64,000 nucleotides of DNA. Origin: Ruminococcus sp. (lineage in GTDB: Bacteria > Bacillota > Clostridia > Oscillospirales > Ruminococcaceae). Shown in pieces: positions 25,619 to 34,334 of this stretch (its first letter is position 1; each line of letters begins with the position of its first letter). The DNA lies in the NCBI GenBank assembly GCA_017472145.1, contig JAFUQX010000011.1, positions 62,001-126,000 on the forward strand, given 5' to 3'. The position numbers were made by a program, and so were the translations under genes. The notes under the pieces are model-generated. The model saw only the letters and a program-made list of their open reading frames with translations. It was not told the DNA's origin and searched no databases.

Positions 25619-27367
25619 TTATCCTTTTCGCTTTCTGCGGTTGAATGAGCCTGAACCATGACGCTTGTCATGACTTCTTCCGCTAAAGGCCTTTCCGCCC
25701 CGGCGATCCCGTCCGCCGTCACGATATCCGTTCCGTGGCCGTTCTGAGCCGAAACGCTCCTGCTTGCCGCTGCGCTCCTCATGCAGCTTTACCGTCACCT
25801 TGTGGCCGTTGATCTTCTCCTGCTGCATGGCGTCAATGATGAAGTCGGCTTCTTCCTTGGGCACCTCCACCGTAGTGTATTGATCATAAATATCGATCTT
25901 GCCGAAATCACTGCCGGTCAGGCCCGTTGCATCCACCAGTGCACCCAGAATGAAATTGGGTGCCATGCGCTCCTTGCGGCCCACGTTGATATGCACGCGA
26001 ACTGTATTCCGTGTCTCCTGCTTCCGGCCGTTCTTTCGTGTAATGGGACGGGGAATATCAAACAGCGGCAGGGTCTTCATCGTATCTGTAACCTGCTGCT
26101 GCAAAATGGCACTAAGCAGATCCTCCGAAGAATAGCCTGTTTCCAGCAGCTTCTGTGCAAGCGTCCTGGCCTCTGCGGAAATTTCGCCATTACAGCTTTC
26201 CAGAATGGTCTCCTGCAGAGAATGCATGGCATTGGCCTTGATCTCTCCGGCAGTGGGAATGGCCGCTTCTGTAATATTGGCCTTGGTATAGCGAGAAATA
26301 TCCCGCAGCTCATACTCCTGCTTCCGTCCGCTGACAATACTGTAGGCTGTACCGCACTTTCCAGCCCGGCCAGTACGGCCGATTCGGTGGATGTAATACT
26401 CATGATCCTGGGGCAGATCATAGTTGAACACCATGTCAATGCCCTTTACATCGATACCACGAGCGGCCACATCCGTTGCAATGAGGATGGTGCTCCGTCC
26501 GCTCTTGACGCTGTTCATAACCTGGGTGCGCTGAGCCTGCTTCATATCGCCGTGCAGACCAATGGCCGGGAAGCCGCGGCTGATGAGGGCCTCTGTCAGC
26601 TCATCTACCATTTTCTTGGTATTGCAGAAAATCATGGTAGAGGCCGGCTTCTTGTCAGTCAGCAGCAGATGGAGGGCATCCGTCTTACGTCCCATGGGAA
26701 CAGATACATAGAACTGCTCGATGGAATCGACCGTCTTGGCTGCGCTCTGGATCTGTACCATAACCGGATCGGTCTGGTACTGCTTGGTAATCTGCAGAAT
26801 GGCCGGAGGCATGGTAGCGGAAAAGAGCACCGTCTGACGCTCCTCTGGAATCTGTGCCAGAACGGCCTCGATATCCTCACGGAAGCCCATGTTCAGCATT
26901 TCATCTGCCTCATCCAGAACGATGGTACGCAGATTCTGAAGCTTCAGGGTTCTCCGGCGCAGGTGGTCAAGCACACGTCCCGGCGTGCCGATGACGATAT
27001 TGGCGCCATTCTTCAGAGCGTAGATCTGACGCTCCATGCTTGCGCCGCCGTAGACAGCCACAGGCTTTACATACTTTTTGAATTTGGAAAATTTAGCGAT
27101 TTCCTCACAGGCCTGCATGGCCAGCTCTCTTGTAGGACAGAGGATCAGGGCATTTACAAAGTGCCGTGTTTCCTCTGTGATCTGCTCGATGATCGGCAGA
27201 CTGAAGGCTGCAGTCTTTCCTGTACCTGTGTTGGATTTTCCGATGACATCCCGTCCCTCCAGCAGGGGCGGAATGGCCTTTTCCTGGATTTCCGTCATCT
27301 CCGAAAATCCGATTTTCTCCACAGCCTGTATCAGCTCCGGAGAGAGATTGATTTCATGAAACTGCAT
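25619..27367 (-). CDS. DEAD-box ATP-dependent RNA helicase (CsdA/DeaD type)
   Basis: A 582-residue helicase. The core has the Q motif GFSEMTEIQEKAIP, motif I SNTGTGKTA, motif II DEAD (VLDEADEML), motif III SAT, and motif VI HRIGRTGRAG. A DbpA/CsdA-like RNA-binding domain lies at about residues 460-535. The tail is rich in Arg, Gly and Ser (RNGYRDGGRDRRGGK). It is expected to remodel RNA in ribosome assembly and mRNA decay, including in the cold. The start ATG has AAAGGA upstream. Confidence 0.94.
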   Translation of the reverse strand: MQFHEINLSPELIQAVEKIGFSEMTEIQEKAIPPLLEGRDVIGKSNTGTGKTAAFSLPIIEQITEETRHFVNALILCPTRELAMQACEEIAKFSKFKKYVKPVAVYGGASMERQIYALKNGANIVIGTPGRVLDHLRRRTLKLQNLRTIVLDEADEMLNMGFREDIEAVLAQIPEERQTVLFSATMPPAILQITKQYQTDPVMVQIQSAAKTVDSIEQFYVSVPMGRKTDALHLLLTDKKPASTMIFCNTKKMVDELTEALISRGFPAIGLHGDMKQAQRTQVMNSVKSGRSTILIATDVAARGIDVKGIDMVFNYDLPQDHEYYIHRIGRTGRAGKCGTAYSIVSGRKQEYELRDISRYTKANITEAAIPTAGEIKANAMHSLQETILESCNGEISAEARTLAQKLLETGYSSEDLLSAILQQQVTDTMKTLPLFDIPRPITRKNGRKQETRNTVRVHINVGRKERMAPNFILGALVDATGLTGSDFGKIDIYDQYTTVEVPKEEADFIIDAMQQEKINGHKVTVKLHEERSGKQERFGSERPRNGYRDGGRDRRGGKAFSGRSHDKRHGSGSFNRRKRKG

Positions 27368-27413
27368 TTTGCGTCCTTTCTCATTTTTCTCATGTGTTCT
27401 CAGTTGTTTTCAG

Positions 27414-27448
27414 TGAAAAAGCGTATCCGAATGGGCTCGGATACGCCT
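27414..27448 (-). terminator. Terminator of the rplU-yebC operon
   Basis: GCGTATCCGA (27421-27430) pairs with TCGGATACGC (27437-27446), with five T residues following on the minus strand. Confidence 0.85.
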
Positions 27449-27462
27449 TGCATTTTTTGGAA

Positions 27463-28197
27463 TCAGTCTTCCTCGGGCATGTTCCAGTTGTGGTACACAT
27501 TCTGAACGTCGTCGTTATCCTCCAGATGCTCCAGCAGCAGATTCATCTTCTTGATCTGCTCCTCATCAGTTAGAGTGGTGTAGGTCGCCGGGATCATATC
27601 CACTTCAGCGGACATGACATTATAGCCCTTTCCGGTGAGACCGTCACGCAGACCGGCCAGTGCAGAGGGTGCACATACAACCTCGATCACATCTTCTTCT
27701 ACAGACAGGTCGTCGGCCTCGAACTCAAAGCAGTCCTCCATCACAGCGTCCTCATCCAGGCCGGTATTTTCCAGCACAACAACGCCCTTTTCGGTAAACA
27801 TAAAGGATACACAGCCGGTTGTTCCCAGATTTCCGCCGTACTTGTCGAAATAGTGACGGACATCAGCCGCAGTACGGTTCTTGTTGTCGGTCAGGCAGTC
27901 CACGATAACCGCAACGCCGCCCGGACCATAGCCCTCATAGACGTTGTTTTCGTAGCTGTTCTTATCGCCGTCTCCAGCGGCCTTCTTGATGACACGCTCG
28001 ATGTTGTCATTGGGTACATTATTGGACTTGGCCTTGGCGATCAGGTCACGCAGCTTGGTGTTGCTGGCCGGATCCGGGCCGCCTTCCTTTACGCAAACGG
28101 TGATCTCACGGCCGATCTTAGTGAAGATCTTTGCCTTGACCGCATCAGTTGCTTCCTTCCGTCTTTTGATATTGTTCCATTTTGAATGTCCTGACAT
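27463..28197 (-). CDS. yebC: YebC/PmpR-family protein
   Basis: A 244-residue protein with the signature MSGHSKWNNIKRRKEATDA at the N terminus and the conserved YEGYGPGGVAVIVDCLTDN segment near residue 90. The family was named as DNA-binding regulators; members also bind ribosomes and help translate proline-rich stretches. It follows mrnC by three bases in a run of ribosome-linked genes, which suits the ribosomal role. The ribosome site is AAGGAG. Confidence 0.95.
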   Translation of the reverse strand: MSGHSKWNNIKRRKEATDAVKAKIFTKIGREITVCVKEGGPDPASNTKLRDLIAKAKSNNVPNDNIERVIKKAAGDGDKNSYENNVYEGYGPGGVAVIVDCLTDNKNRTAADVRHYFDKYGGNLGTTGCVSFMFTEKGVVVLENTGLDEDAVMEDCFEFEADDLSVEEDVIEVVCAPSALAGLRDGLTGKGYNVMSAEVDMIPATYTTLTDEEQIKKMNLLLEHLEDNDDVQNVYHNWNMPEED

Positions 28198-28200
28198 GTT

Positions 28201-28617
28201 TTAACACTCCTTGTTGAAAAGATCAGTATCTGCCTGACAAATCAGATCAAACAGAGTATGCAGCCGCTCCTCAGCTCCTGTCAGATGCAGAAATCCGAAC
28301 AGAGCTTCCAGACCGGTTGCTTTATGATAATCCGCAGCATTGCCGTTTTTCGGGACAGAATTGCCCGTGGCATTGCGGCCTCTTTTATAAATCGTAATTT
28401 CATCCTCACTCAGCTCTGGCAGAATCCGTTCGATGGCCGCCGCCTGATAGGCTGCACAGACACGCTGGATTTTCAGGGCGTGCAGCTGTGAAGCCGGCAT
28501 ATTGGCATATCGCAGAATGCGGTCACGCATCAGGATTTCATACACGCTGTCTCCCAGAAAGGCCAGAGCCAGGGGACTGTATTGCTTGGCCTCTGCAACT
28601 GTCATAGGCTGATGCAT
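28201..28617 (-). CDS. mrnC: Mini-ribonuclease III
   Basis: A roughly 138-residue protein with only the RNase III catalytic fold and no double-stranded-RNA-binding domain. The active-site helix LALAFLGDSVYEILMR is at the N terminus, and the second acidic motif lies in ATGLEALFGFLHL near the end. In Bacillus it matures 23S rRNA ends. The ATG at 28617 is preferred because AAAGGA lies 11 bases upstream, whereas the ATG at 28629 overlaps that site. It lies between obgE and yebC. Confidence 0.93.
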   Translation of the reverse strand: MHQPMTVAEAKQYSPLALAFLGDSVYEILMRDRILRYANMPASQLHALKIQRVCAAYQAAAIERILPELSEDEITIYKRGRNATGNSVPKNGNAADYHKATGLEALFGFLHLTGAEERLHTLFDLICQADTDLFNKEC

Positions 28618-28638
28618 ACTGCAATCCATCCTTTCTTT

Positions 28639-29910
28639 TTAGGAAACAAAGTCGAACTCAAAGCCGAGGATATTGACCGTATCGCCTTCCTCAATGCCCT
28701 TTTCCTCCAGTGCATCGATGATACCGCTGCTGCGGAGCACACGCTGGAAGTATTGCAGGGAGGAGTAGTCATCCATATTGACGGTGCGCATGATCGGCTC
28801 CAGCCACTTTGCATCCACGAAGTAAATGCCGTCCTCGATCTCGATCTCAAACTGACCGTAGGTATCTGCGATCAGCTCCTCCTCGGTGATCGGCTCCGGC
28901 TCGTACTGAAGAATGGGCGGAAGCTCGGCCAGCATATGACCGGCAGCCTGAACCAGCTCGGAGGTACCCTGTGTAGTGGCCGCAGAGATCTCATAGAAAG
29001 GGAGTCCCTTTTCTTCAATATAGGCACGGAACCGGGCGATCTGCTCAGGATCGGCCATATCGCATTTGTTGGCAGCTACGATCTGCGGACGCTGAGCCAG
29101 ATCCTCGCTGAACCGCTCCAGCTCCTGTTGGATCTTCTCATAGTCCTCGATGGCGTCACGTCCCTCGATACCGGAAACATCCACTACATGAACGATCAGC
29201 CGGCATCGCTCAACATGACGCAGGAACTCATGGCCCAGCCCCACGCCGTCGCTTGCACCTTCGATCAGTCCCGGAATATCGGCCATAACAAAGGATTTCT
29301 CCTCACCCAGACGAACCACGCCGAGAACCGGAGTCAGGGTGGTAAAGTGATAGTTTGCGATCTTCGGCTTGGCTGCGCTGACAACAGAGATCAGCGTGGA
29401 TTTGCCCACATTCGGGTAGCCGACCAGACCTACATCCGCCAGCAGCTTCAGCTCCAGTGTGACCTCAAATTCCTCTCCGGGAAAGCCCGGCTTTGCAAAA
29501 CGGGGAATCTGACGAGTGGATGTGGCAAAGTGGATGTTGCCCTTGCCGCCCCGGCCGCCCTTGGCCAGAACCTGCGGCTCATCCGTGGAAAGATCCGCCA
29601 TAATACGGCCTGTCACTGCATTGCGGATGACAGTGCCTCTGGGTACCTTGATCACCAGATCCGGCGCACTCTTGCCAGTGCAGTTCTTTGCACCGCCCGG
29701 TTCGCCGTTCTTTGCAACATATTTTCTCTTATAGCGGAAGTCAATCAGCGTAGAGAAGTTGTCATCCACCTGAAAGATGATATCGCCGCCCTTACCGCCG
29801 TCGCCGCCGTCCGGACCGCCGGCTGCAACATATTTTTCACGATGGAAAGAAACTGCGCCGTCGCCGCCGTTTCCGGCCTTGATTTTGATTTTCGCCTTAT
29901 CTACAAACAT
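28639..29910 (-). CDS. obgE: GTPase Obg/CgtA
   Basis: A 423-residue GTPase of late 50S assembly and stress control. It has the glycine-rich OBG domain (residues 1-158, GGDGGKGGDIIF), a G domain with GYPNVGKSTL near residue 165, DIPGLIEGAS and NKCD, and the extra C-terminal OCT domain (residues about 345-423, EEGDTVNILGFEFDF) found in many Firmicutes. The start has GAGAGG upstream. It follows rpmA after a terminator-like hairpin. Confidence 0.96.
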   Translation of the reverse strand: MFVDKAKIKIKAGNGGDGAVSFHREKYVAAGGPDGGDGGKGGDIIFQVDDNFSTLIDFRYKRKYVAKNGEPGGAKNCTGKSAPDLVIKVPRGTVIRNAVTGRIMADLSTDEPQVLAKGGRGGKGNIHFATSTRQIPRFAKPGFPGEEFEVTLELKLLADVGLVGYPNVGKSTLISVVSAAKPKIANYHFTTLTPVLGVVRLGEEKSFVMADIPGLIEGASDGVGLGHEFLRHVERCRLIVHVVDVSGIEGRDAIEDYEKIQQELERFSEDLAQRPQIVAANKCDMADPEQIARFRAYIEEKGLPFYEISAATTQGTSELVQAAGHMLAELPPILQYEPEPITEEELIADTYGQFEIEIEDGIYFVDAKWLEPIMRTVNMDDYSSLQYFQRVLRSSGIIDALEEKGIEEGDTVNILGFEFDFVS

Positions 29911-29961
29911 GAAAATTTACCTCTCGTAGGGATGTACGGATGTACATCCGGGCTTGTATGA

Positions 29962-29994
29962 TGAAAAGAAAATCCCAAGCGAGTGCTCGGGATT
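29962..29994 (-). terminator. Attenuator or terminator between rpmA and obgE
   Basis: AATCCCGAGC pairs with GCTTGGGATT, followed on the minus strand by TTCTTTTC. It probably lowers obgE transcription relative to the ribosomal protein genes. Confidence 0.7.
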
Positions 29995-30019
29995 TCTGTC
30001 AGATTCATTGGAATCGCAA

Positions 30020-30301
30020 TTATTCAGCAGCGTATACGCTAACCTTCTTGCGGTCACGGCCAAAACGCTCGAACTTTACAGTACCGTCAACCATTGCGAA
30101 CAGTGTGTCGTCAGAACCGATGCCAACACCGTTACCCGGATGAATGTGTGTACCTCTCTGGCGAACCAGGATGTTGCCAGCCTTTACGAACTGACCGTCC
30201 GCTCTCTTGACGCCCAGTCTCTTGGACTCGGAATCACGGCCGTTCTTAGTAGAACCAGAACCCTTCTTATGAGCGAAGAACTGAATACTAATCTTCAGCA
30301 T
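30020..30301 (-). CDS. rpmA: 50S ribosomal protein L27 with cleavable N-terminal extension
   Basis: A 93-residue L27. The mature protein should begin [15 protein letters not shown] after removal of the nine-residue leader MLKISIQFF. This leader is the Firmicutes form that is cut by the protease Prp, whose gene lies directly upstream. The N terminus of mature L27 reaches the peptidyl-transferase centre. The ribosome site is GGAGGTG. Confidence 0.97.
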   Translation of the reverse strand: MLKISIQFFAHKKGSGSTKNGRDSESKRLGVKRADGQFVKAGNILVRQRGTHIHPGNGVGIGSDDTLFAMVDGTVKFERFGRDRKKVSVYAAE

Positions 30302-30307
30302 GTTATA

Positions 30308-30625
30308 TTACACCTCCGTGTGCTTTATTTGAATAAAACGGGGAAAATCTCCCTTCATCAACTGCATCTGCAACTTAAAACCTTCCAGCACCTTCACACC
30401 CTCCGGGGATGGACTGTCCGGAAGCCGGATGCCGATACAGTTATCCTCCACACTGATCTCAGCGGGGATCTTAAAAATCTCTGTCAGCATATTGGCGGTC
30501 ATCTGCACAGCGGTGGATACCCCTGCACATACAATATCCTCGCCCTGCTCAGCAAAGCCGGCGTGGCCAGAAACCCTGCATCCGCAGAGCTGCTGATTAT
30601 GCTGATAGAAACAGATACGGATCAT
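30308..30625 (-). CDS. prp: Ribosomal-processing cysteine protease Prp
   Basis: A 105-residue protease that removes the L27 leader. The catalytic histidine is in VSGHAGFAEQGEDIVC (residue about 21) and the catalytic cysteine in the same segment (VCAGVS, residue about 33). The gene lies between rplU and rpmA as in other Firmicutes. Its ATG overlaps the rplU stop as TAATG, so translation is coupled. Confidence 0.94.
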   Translation of the reverse strand: MIRICFYQHNQQLCGCRVSGHAGFAEQGEDIVCAGVSTAVQMTANMLTEIFKIPAEISVEDNCIGIRLPDSPSPEGVKVLEGFKLQMQLMKGDFPRFIQIKHTEV

Positions 30626-30936
30626 TATGCGTTGATTGCTTCGATCTGTACCTGAGTATACGGCTGTCTGTGACCCTGCTTCTTCTTCTCGCCCTTCTTC
30701 GGCTTGTAAGTCATAACAGTGATCTTCTTTGCCTTGCCGTTCTTCAGAACCTTAGCGGATACAGTTGCACCTGCAACGTAGGGAGCACCTACGGACAGAC
30801 CTGCATCTGTGCTTACTGCGACAACCTTGTCAAAAGTAACTGTGCTGTCTGCCTCAACGTTCAGCTTTTCGATGAACAGAGTATCGCCAGCCTTTACCTG
30901 ATACTGCTTGCCGCCTGTTTCAATAACTGCGTACAT
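30625..30936 (-). CDS. rplU: 50S ribosomal protein L21
   Basis: A 103-residue protein that begins [18 protein letters not shown] and ends with the RNA-binding [20 protein letters not shown] segment. The start is ATG at 30936, with AGGTG upstream; upstream in-frame codons belong to the leader. It is the first gene of the rplU-prp-rpmA-obgE-mrnC-yebC run. Confidence 0.97.
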   Translation of the reverse strand: MYAVIETGGKQYQVKAGDTLFIEKLNVEADSTVTFDKVVAVSTDAGLSVGAPYVAGATVSAKVLKNGKAKKITVMTYKPKKGEKKKQGHRQPYTQVQIEAINA

Positions 30937-31017
30937 GTTTTTGGCACCTGCCTTTTCCTTAAAAACTCGCTGCTTCGGGTGAGCGTAGCTCTTGCATAAA
31001 CCCGGAATGCATGCGGT
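30937..31017 (-). promoter_or_regulatory. Putative L21 leader RNA
   Basis: The untranslated leader of rplU contains the segment GCAAGAGCTACGCTCACCCG, then GAAGCAGCGAG, which resembles the ribosomal L21 leader found before rplU in Firmicutes, thought to bind L21 for feedback control. The match is from memory of the motif and not computed. Confidence 0.5.
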
Positions 31018-31023
31018 TTTATA

Positions 31024-31052
31024 ATTATACCACACCACTTGCAGCCTGTCAA
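31024..31052 (-). promoter_or_regulatory. Promoter of the rplU operon
   Basis: On the minus strand, TTGACA (31047-31052) and TATAAT (31024-31029) are perfect with a 17-base spacer. Confidence 0.9.
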
Positions 31053-31205
31053 GAGGAAAATGTAAATTTTTCTAAGTTTTTCGTACTTTCCGGAATCATC
31101 CGATTTCTGAGAAATCCGGAGGATCCATGCCTTGTGAATTGTGCGCAGATTCAGGCAGGAAGGAAAATTCGGAAATGTGAAATGTGCTGGTTCATTTTCT
31201 GGGAC

Positions 31206-31234
31206 TTTACAAAAGCGGAGAGATGTGGTAAAAT
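31206..31234 (+). promoter_or_regulatory. Promoter of the M15 peptidase gene
   Basis: TTTACA (31206-31211) and TAAAAT (31229-31234) are spaced by 17 bases, about 50 bases before the start codon. Confidence 0.65.
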
Positions 31235-31283
31235 AAAAATGTATGTAAAAGCATCGGATATTTCGATTGAAAGGATAGATCTT

Positions 31284-32324
31284 ATGGAACAGCAGAATGA
31301 AAACAGACAGCATGAGCCGTCCGGAGCCGCTCGCCCCAGAACCAGAAGGAAGACACGCCGCCGTGTTCGTTATGACCGCATTGCCATTGCGCTGATCCTT
31401 CTGATCGCCATTCTGGTGCTGATGGGCAGCTGCACATGCAGCTGTGTGAAGTGCGTATGCAGCCCGTCCGAATCCTCTGAGACCGAGAGCAGCGGAACGG
31501 ACAAGGATGAACAGACCACGGATGCAGAAGGCGGGGAAGATTCCAGTGGCGCAGCCAGCCAGACGACAGCTGCACAGAATGCAGTATCCCTGTCCCTGAC
31601 GGCCGAGGATATGGGCAAAGGTCCTCTTGCCGTGGTAAATGCAGAAACGGAATACAAGTTCCCGGCCGGTGATGTGGAGCTTGTGAATGTATTTGATAAA
31701 CGCAACGGAAGCTATACTGTCAGCAGCATGGATGTGCAGCTGGATGCAGAGGCGGTAGAGCAGCTGAATGTGCTTTTGTCGGAATTCAGTACTATATATG
31801 GCAAGACAGATATTCAGGTGGAGTCCGGCTACCGAAGCAAGCAGGATCAGCAGGAGCGCTACTCAAACGGCAGCTCCATTTTCCCGGGCGGCTTTTCTGA
31901 CTATCACACAGGCCGTTCTTTTGATCTGAACATCAGCGGTGAGAGCGGCAACAGCTACTATACGCCTACCGGAGATTATGCATGGATCGCAGAGCATGCG
32001 CATGAGTACGGCTTTGTCGTGCGCTATCCGGACGGCAAGATCGATTCTACCGGCGTGAATCCCCGGGCCTATACCTTCCATTATGCAGGCGTTCCTCATT
32101 CAGCCTACATGTATGAATATGACTATAGTCTGGAGGAATATGTTGAGGCCATACGCGCCTATTCGGTTACAGAGCCGCTGAGTTTCAAGGTGGGCGATAT
32201 CACATGGAAGATATTCTATACAGAGGGTGCTGCTGCGGGCGGTACAGTCGTAAGCATCCCCAGCTGTGAGGAGTACACCGTGTCCGGTGATAATCTGGGC
32301 GGATTTATTGTGGCCTATCACTGA
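31284..32324 (+). CDS. Membrane-anchored M15-family D,D-carboxypeptidase-like protein
   Basis: A 346-residue protein. A very basic N terminus (RPRTRRKTRRRVRYDR) precedes one transmembrane helix (about residues 30-47) and a cysteine-rich patch (SCTCSCVKCVC). A Ser/Glu/Thr-rich linker follows, then a VanY/DacB-type domain with YRSKQDQQERY and the zinc motif SDYHTGRSFDL. The second family motif, usually ExWHxR, is replaced by YTFHYAGVPHS, so the general-base glutamate is not in its usual place. It may trim stem peptides of peptidoglycan outside the cell, or be a non-hydrolytic binder. The start ATG at 31284 has AAAGGAT upstream. Confidence 0.8.
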   Translation: MEQQNENRQHEPSGAARPRTRRKTRRRVRYDRIAIALILLIAILVLMGSCTCSCVKCVCSPSESSETESSGTDKDEQTTDAEGGEDSSGAASQTTAAQNAVSLSLTAEDMGKGPLAVVNAETEYKFPAGDVELVNVFDKRNGSYTVSSMDVQLDAEAVEQLNVLLSEFSTIYGKTDIQVESGYRSKQDQQERYSNGSSIFPGGFSDYHTGRSFDLNISGESGNSYYTPTGDYAWIAEHAHEYGFVVRYPDGKIDSTGVNPRAYTFHYAGVPHSAYMYEYDYSLEEYVEAIRAYSVTEPLSFKVGDITWKIFYTEGAAAGGTVVSIPSCEEYTVSGDNLGGFIVAYH

Positions 32325-32342
32325 GCGAAGAAATAGAATGCA

Positions 32343-32376
32343 GAAGCGGTCTGAGAGGGCCGCTTTTTCTTTTTTG
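32343..32376 (+). terminator. Terminator after the M15 peptidase
   Basis: AAGCGGTC pairs with GGCCGCTT and is followed by TTTCTTTTTT. Confidence 0.85.
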
Positions 32377-32451
32377 TATGAAATATCTAAAAATATAAGA
32401 TGTTGTCGGAGCAAATTCTTTCTGATAATCTCAAAAAAATTGGATTAGCCC

Positions 32452-32480
32452 TTGCAAAATCAGGGAAAATGGTGTACAAT
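32452..32480 (+). promoter_or_regulatory. Promoter of pgk
   Basis: TTGCAA (32452-32457) and TACAAT (32475-32480) are spaced by 17 bases. Confidence 0.68.
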
Positions 32481-32556
32481 ATATATGTTTGGTATATGTG
32501 CGGTGCAGATATACCGTAAATACTGGTATTTTAATCATGAAAGGATGTCAAATCAA

Positions 32557-33771
32557 ATGGCAGGTTTAAACAAGGTTACAGTAGAAGATATCAATGTAAA
32601 GGGTCAGCGTGTTCTGGTACGTGTTGACTTCAATGTTCCCATGAAGGACGGCGTTATCACAAACGATAACAGAATTCAGGCTGCTCTGCCGACCATCAAG
32701 AAGCTGGTTGCAGACGGCGGCAAGGTGATCCTGTGCTCTCACCTGGGCAAGCCGAAGAATGGCCCGGAGGCTAAGTTCTCCCTGAAGGCTGCTGCTGAGA
32801 GACTGGCTGAGCTGGTTGACACAAAGGTTACTTTTGTTCCGTCCGATGTTGTTGTTGATGATACGGTAAAGGCTGCTGTGGATGCAATGAACGAGGGTGA
32901 GATCATCGTTCTGGAGAATACACGTTTCCGCGGTGCAGAGGAGACCAAGAACGGCGAAGAATTCAGCAAGGAGCTGGCTTCCATTGCTGATGTATTTGTA
33001 ATGGACGCATTCGGCAGCGCACACAGAGCACATGCTTCTACCGCCGGCGTTACAAAGTTTGTTCAGACCACTGCTGTTGGCTATCTGATGCAGAAGGAGA
33101 TCCAGTACCTGGGCAATGCAGTAGAGGTTCCGGAAAGACCGTTTGTTGCGATTCTGGGCGGCGCAAAGGTTGCAGACAAGCTGAATGTTATCTCCAACCT
33201 GCTGGAAAAGTGCGATACCCTGATCATCGGCGGCGGTATGGCTTACACCTTCATCAAGGCCAACGGCGGCTCTATCGGTACTTCTCTGGTAGATGATGAG
33301 AAGATCGACTACTGCAAGGAAATGCTGGCCAAGGCTGAGAGCCTGGGCAAGAAGATCCTGCTGCCGGTAGATACAGCTATCACAGCTGAGTTCCCGAACC
33401 CGATCGATGCAGAGATCGAGATCGAGATCTGCAAGTCCTCTGAGATCCCGGCGGACAAGATGGGTCTGGATATCGGTACAGAGACACAGGCTCTGTTTGC
33501 TGAGGCTGTAAAGTCTGCAAAGACTGTTGTATGGAACGGCCCGATGGGTGTATTTGAGAACCCGATCCTGGCTAAGGGTACAATTGCTGTAGCAAAGGCT
33601 CTGGCTGAGACAGATGCAACAACGATCATCGGCGGCGGCGACTCCGCAGCAGCTGTAATGCAGCTGGGCTTTGCTGATAAGATGAGCCACATTTCCACAG
33701 GCGGCGGCGCTTCTCTGGAATATCTGGAGGGCAAGGTTCTGCCGGGCGTTGATGTAATCGCAAACAAGTAA
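32557..33771 (+). CDS. pgk: Phosphoglycerate kinase
   Basis: A 404-residue glycolytic enzyme that makes ATP from 1,3-bisphosphoglycerate. It carries [14 protein letters not shown] near the N terminus, [32 protein letters not shown], and the nucleotide-binding WNGPMGVFE and GGGDSAAA segments. The length is normal. The start is ATG at 32557, with AAAGGA about 11 bases upstream. Strong codon bias (GTT, GCT, CTG) suggests high expression. The gene leads a lower-glycolysis run with tpiA and gpmI. Confidence 0.97.
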   Translation: MAGLNKVTVEDINVKGQRVLVRVDFNVPMKDGVITNDNRIQAALPTIKKLVADGGKVILCSHLGKPKNGPEAKFSLKAAAERLAELVDTKVTFVPSDVVVDDTVKAAVDAMNEGEIIVLENTRFRGAEETKNGEEFSKELASIADVFVMDAFGSAHRAHASTAGVTKFVQTTAVGYLMQKEIQYLGNAVEVPERPFVAILGGAKVADKLNVISNLLEKCDTLIIGGGMAYTFIKANGGSIGTSLVDDEKIDYCKEMLAKAESLGKKILLPVDTAITAEFPNPIDAEIEIEICKSSEIPADKMGLDIGTETQALFAEAVKSAKTVVWNGPMGVFENPILAKGTIAVAKALAETDATTIIGGGDSAAAVMQLGFADKMSHISTGGGASLEYLEGKVLPGVDVIANK

Positions 33772-33844
33772 TTGACTGCAAAAGAGGACAAGGAGTATCG
33801 TAAATTCCTGTTATCTTAAAAATGTTTTCTGGACAGCACTGAAA

Positions 33845-34318
33845 ATGGATATTGATGGAATGATCATTTTTGTTTTGGTATTTGCAGTTTTCTTTGGTCT
33901 CGGCTTACTGTTATTTATCTGTGGACTGGAATATGGCTTTAACCTTTTTTACAGAATGAACAGAATGAAACTGAACCGATCCAAATGGACAAAGATCAAT
34001 GCAAAAATTGTAGGGATGAAAAGGGTTCCGGAAAAAGCAATACGCTTTCGTATTGGCCGCGAGTCCGGTGATCTTTGCGAATATGCTGTGATTTATCATG
34101 TTGATAATATAAAGTATAAAAAACATATTATAAGTCCGGATGCGGTTTTGCAGGGGAAATATGTATGCTTATATTATAAAAACAGCAATCCTGGTCATAT
34201 TAAGCAGATATCCCGGATCCTTCCGAAAAAAAGGAATATACCGCTTGCAGCTTTTTTGTTTGTTTTAAGTGCGTTTTCTTTTATCAGCGGCTGTCTGGTG
34301 ATTTCCGAGTTAATTTGA
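33845..34318 (+). CDS. Hypothetical small membrane protein between pgk and tpiA
   Basis: A 157-residue protein that I do not recognise by name. It has an N-terminal transmembrane helix (residues 7-30), a soluble middle with DUF3592-like features (INAKIVGMKR, YAVIYHVDNIKYKK, VCLYYKNSNPGHI) and a C-terminal helix (residues 132-153). It is AT-rich with codon use unlike the flanking glycolytic genes, and no strong ribosome site precedes the ATG. This suggests an insertion into the pgk-tpiA operon and low translation. An alternative start is the ATG at 33860. Confidence 0.65.
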   Translation: MDIDGMIIFVLVFAVFFGLGLLLFICGLEYGFNLFYRMNRMKLNRSKWTKINAKIVGMKRVPEKAIRFRIGRESGDLCEYAVIYHVDNIKYKKHIISPDAVLQGKYVCLYYKNSNPGHIKQISRILPKKRNIPLAAFLFVLSAFSFISGCLVISELI

Positions 34319-34334
34319 AAAAGGATTAAATATA

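Noticed and set aside
25781-27505. A 574-codon plus-strand open frame opposite the DEAD-box helicase
   Set aside because: It mirrors the helicase in the complementary frame, is rich in His, Cys and Gln as antisense frames are, and lacks a start signal.
28582-29961. A 459-codon plus-strand open frame opposite obgE
   Set aside because: The minus strand encodes intact Obg with all motifs; the plus frame has shadow composition.
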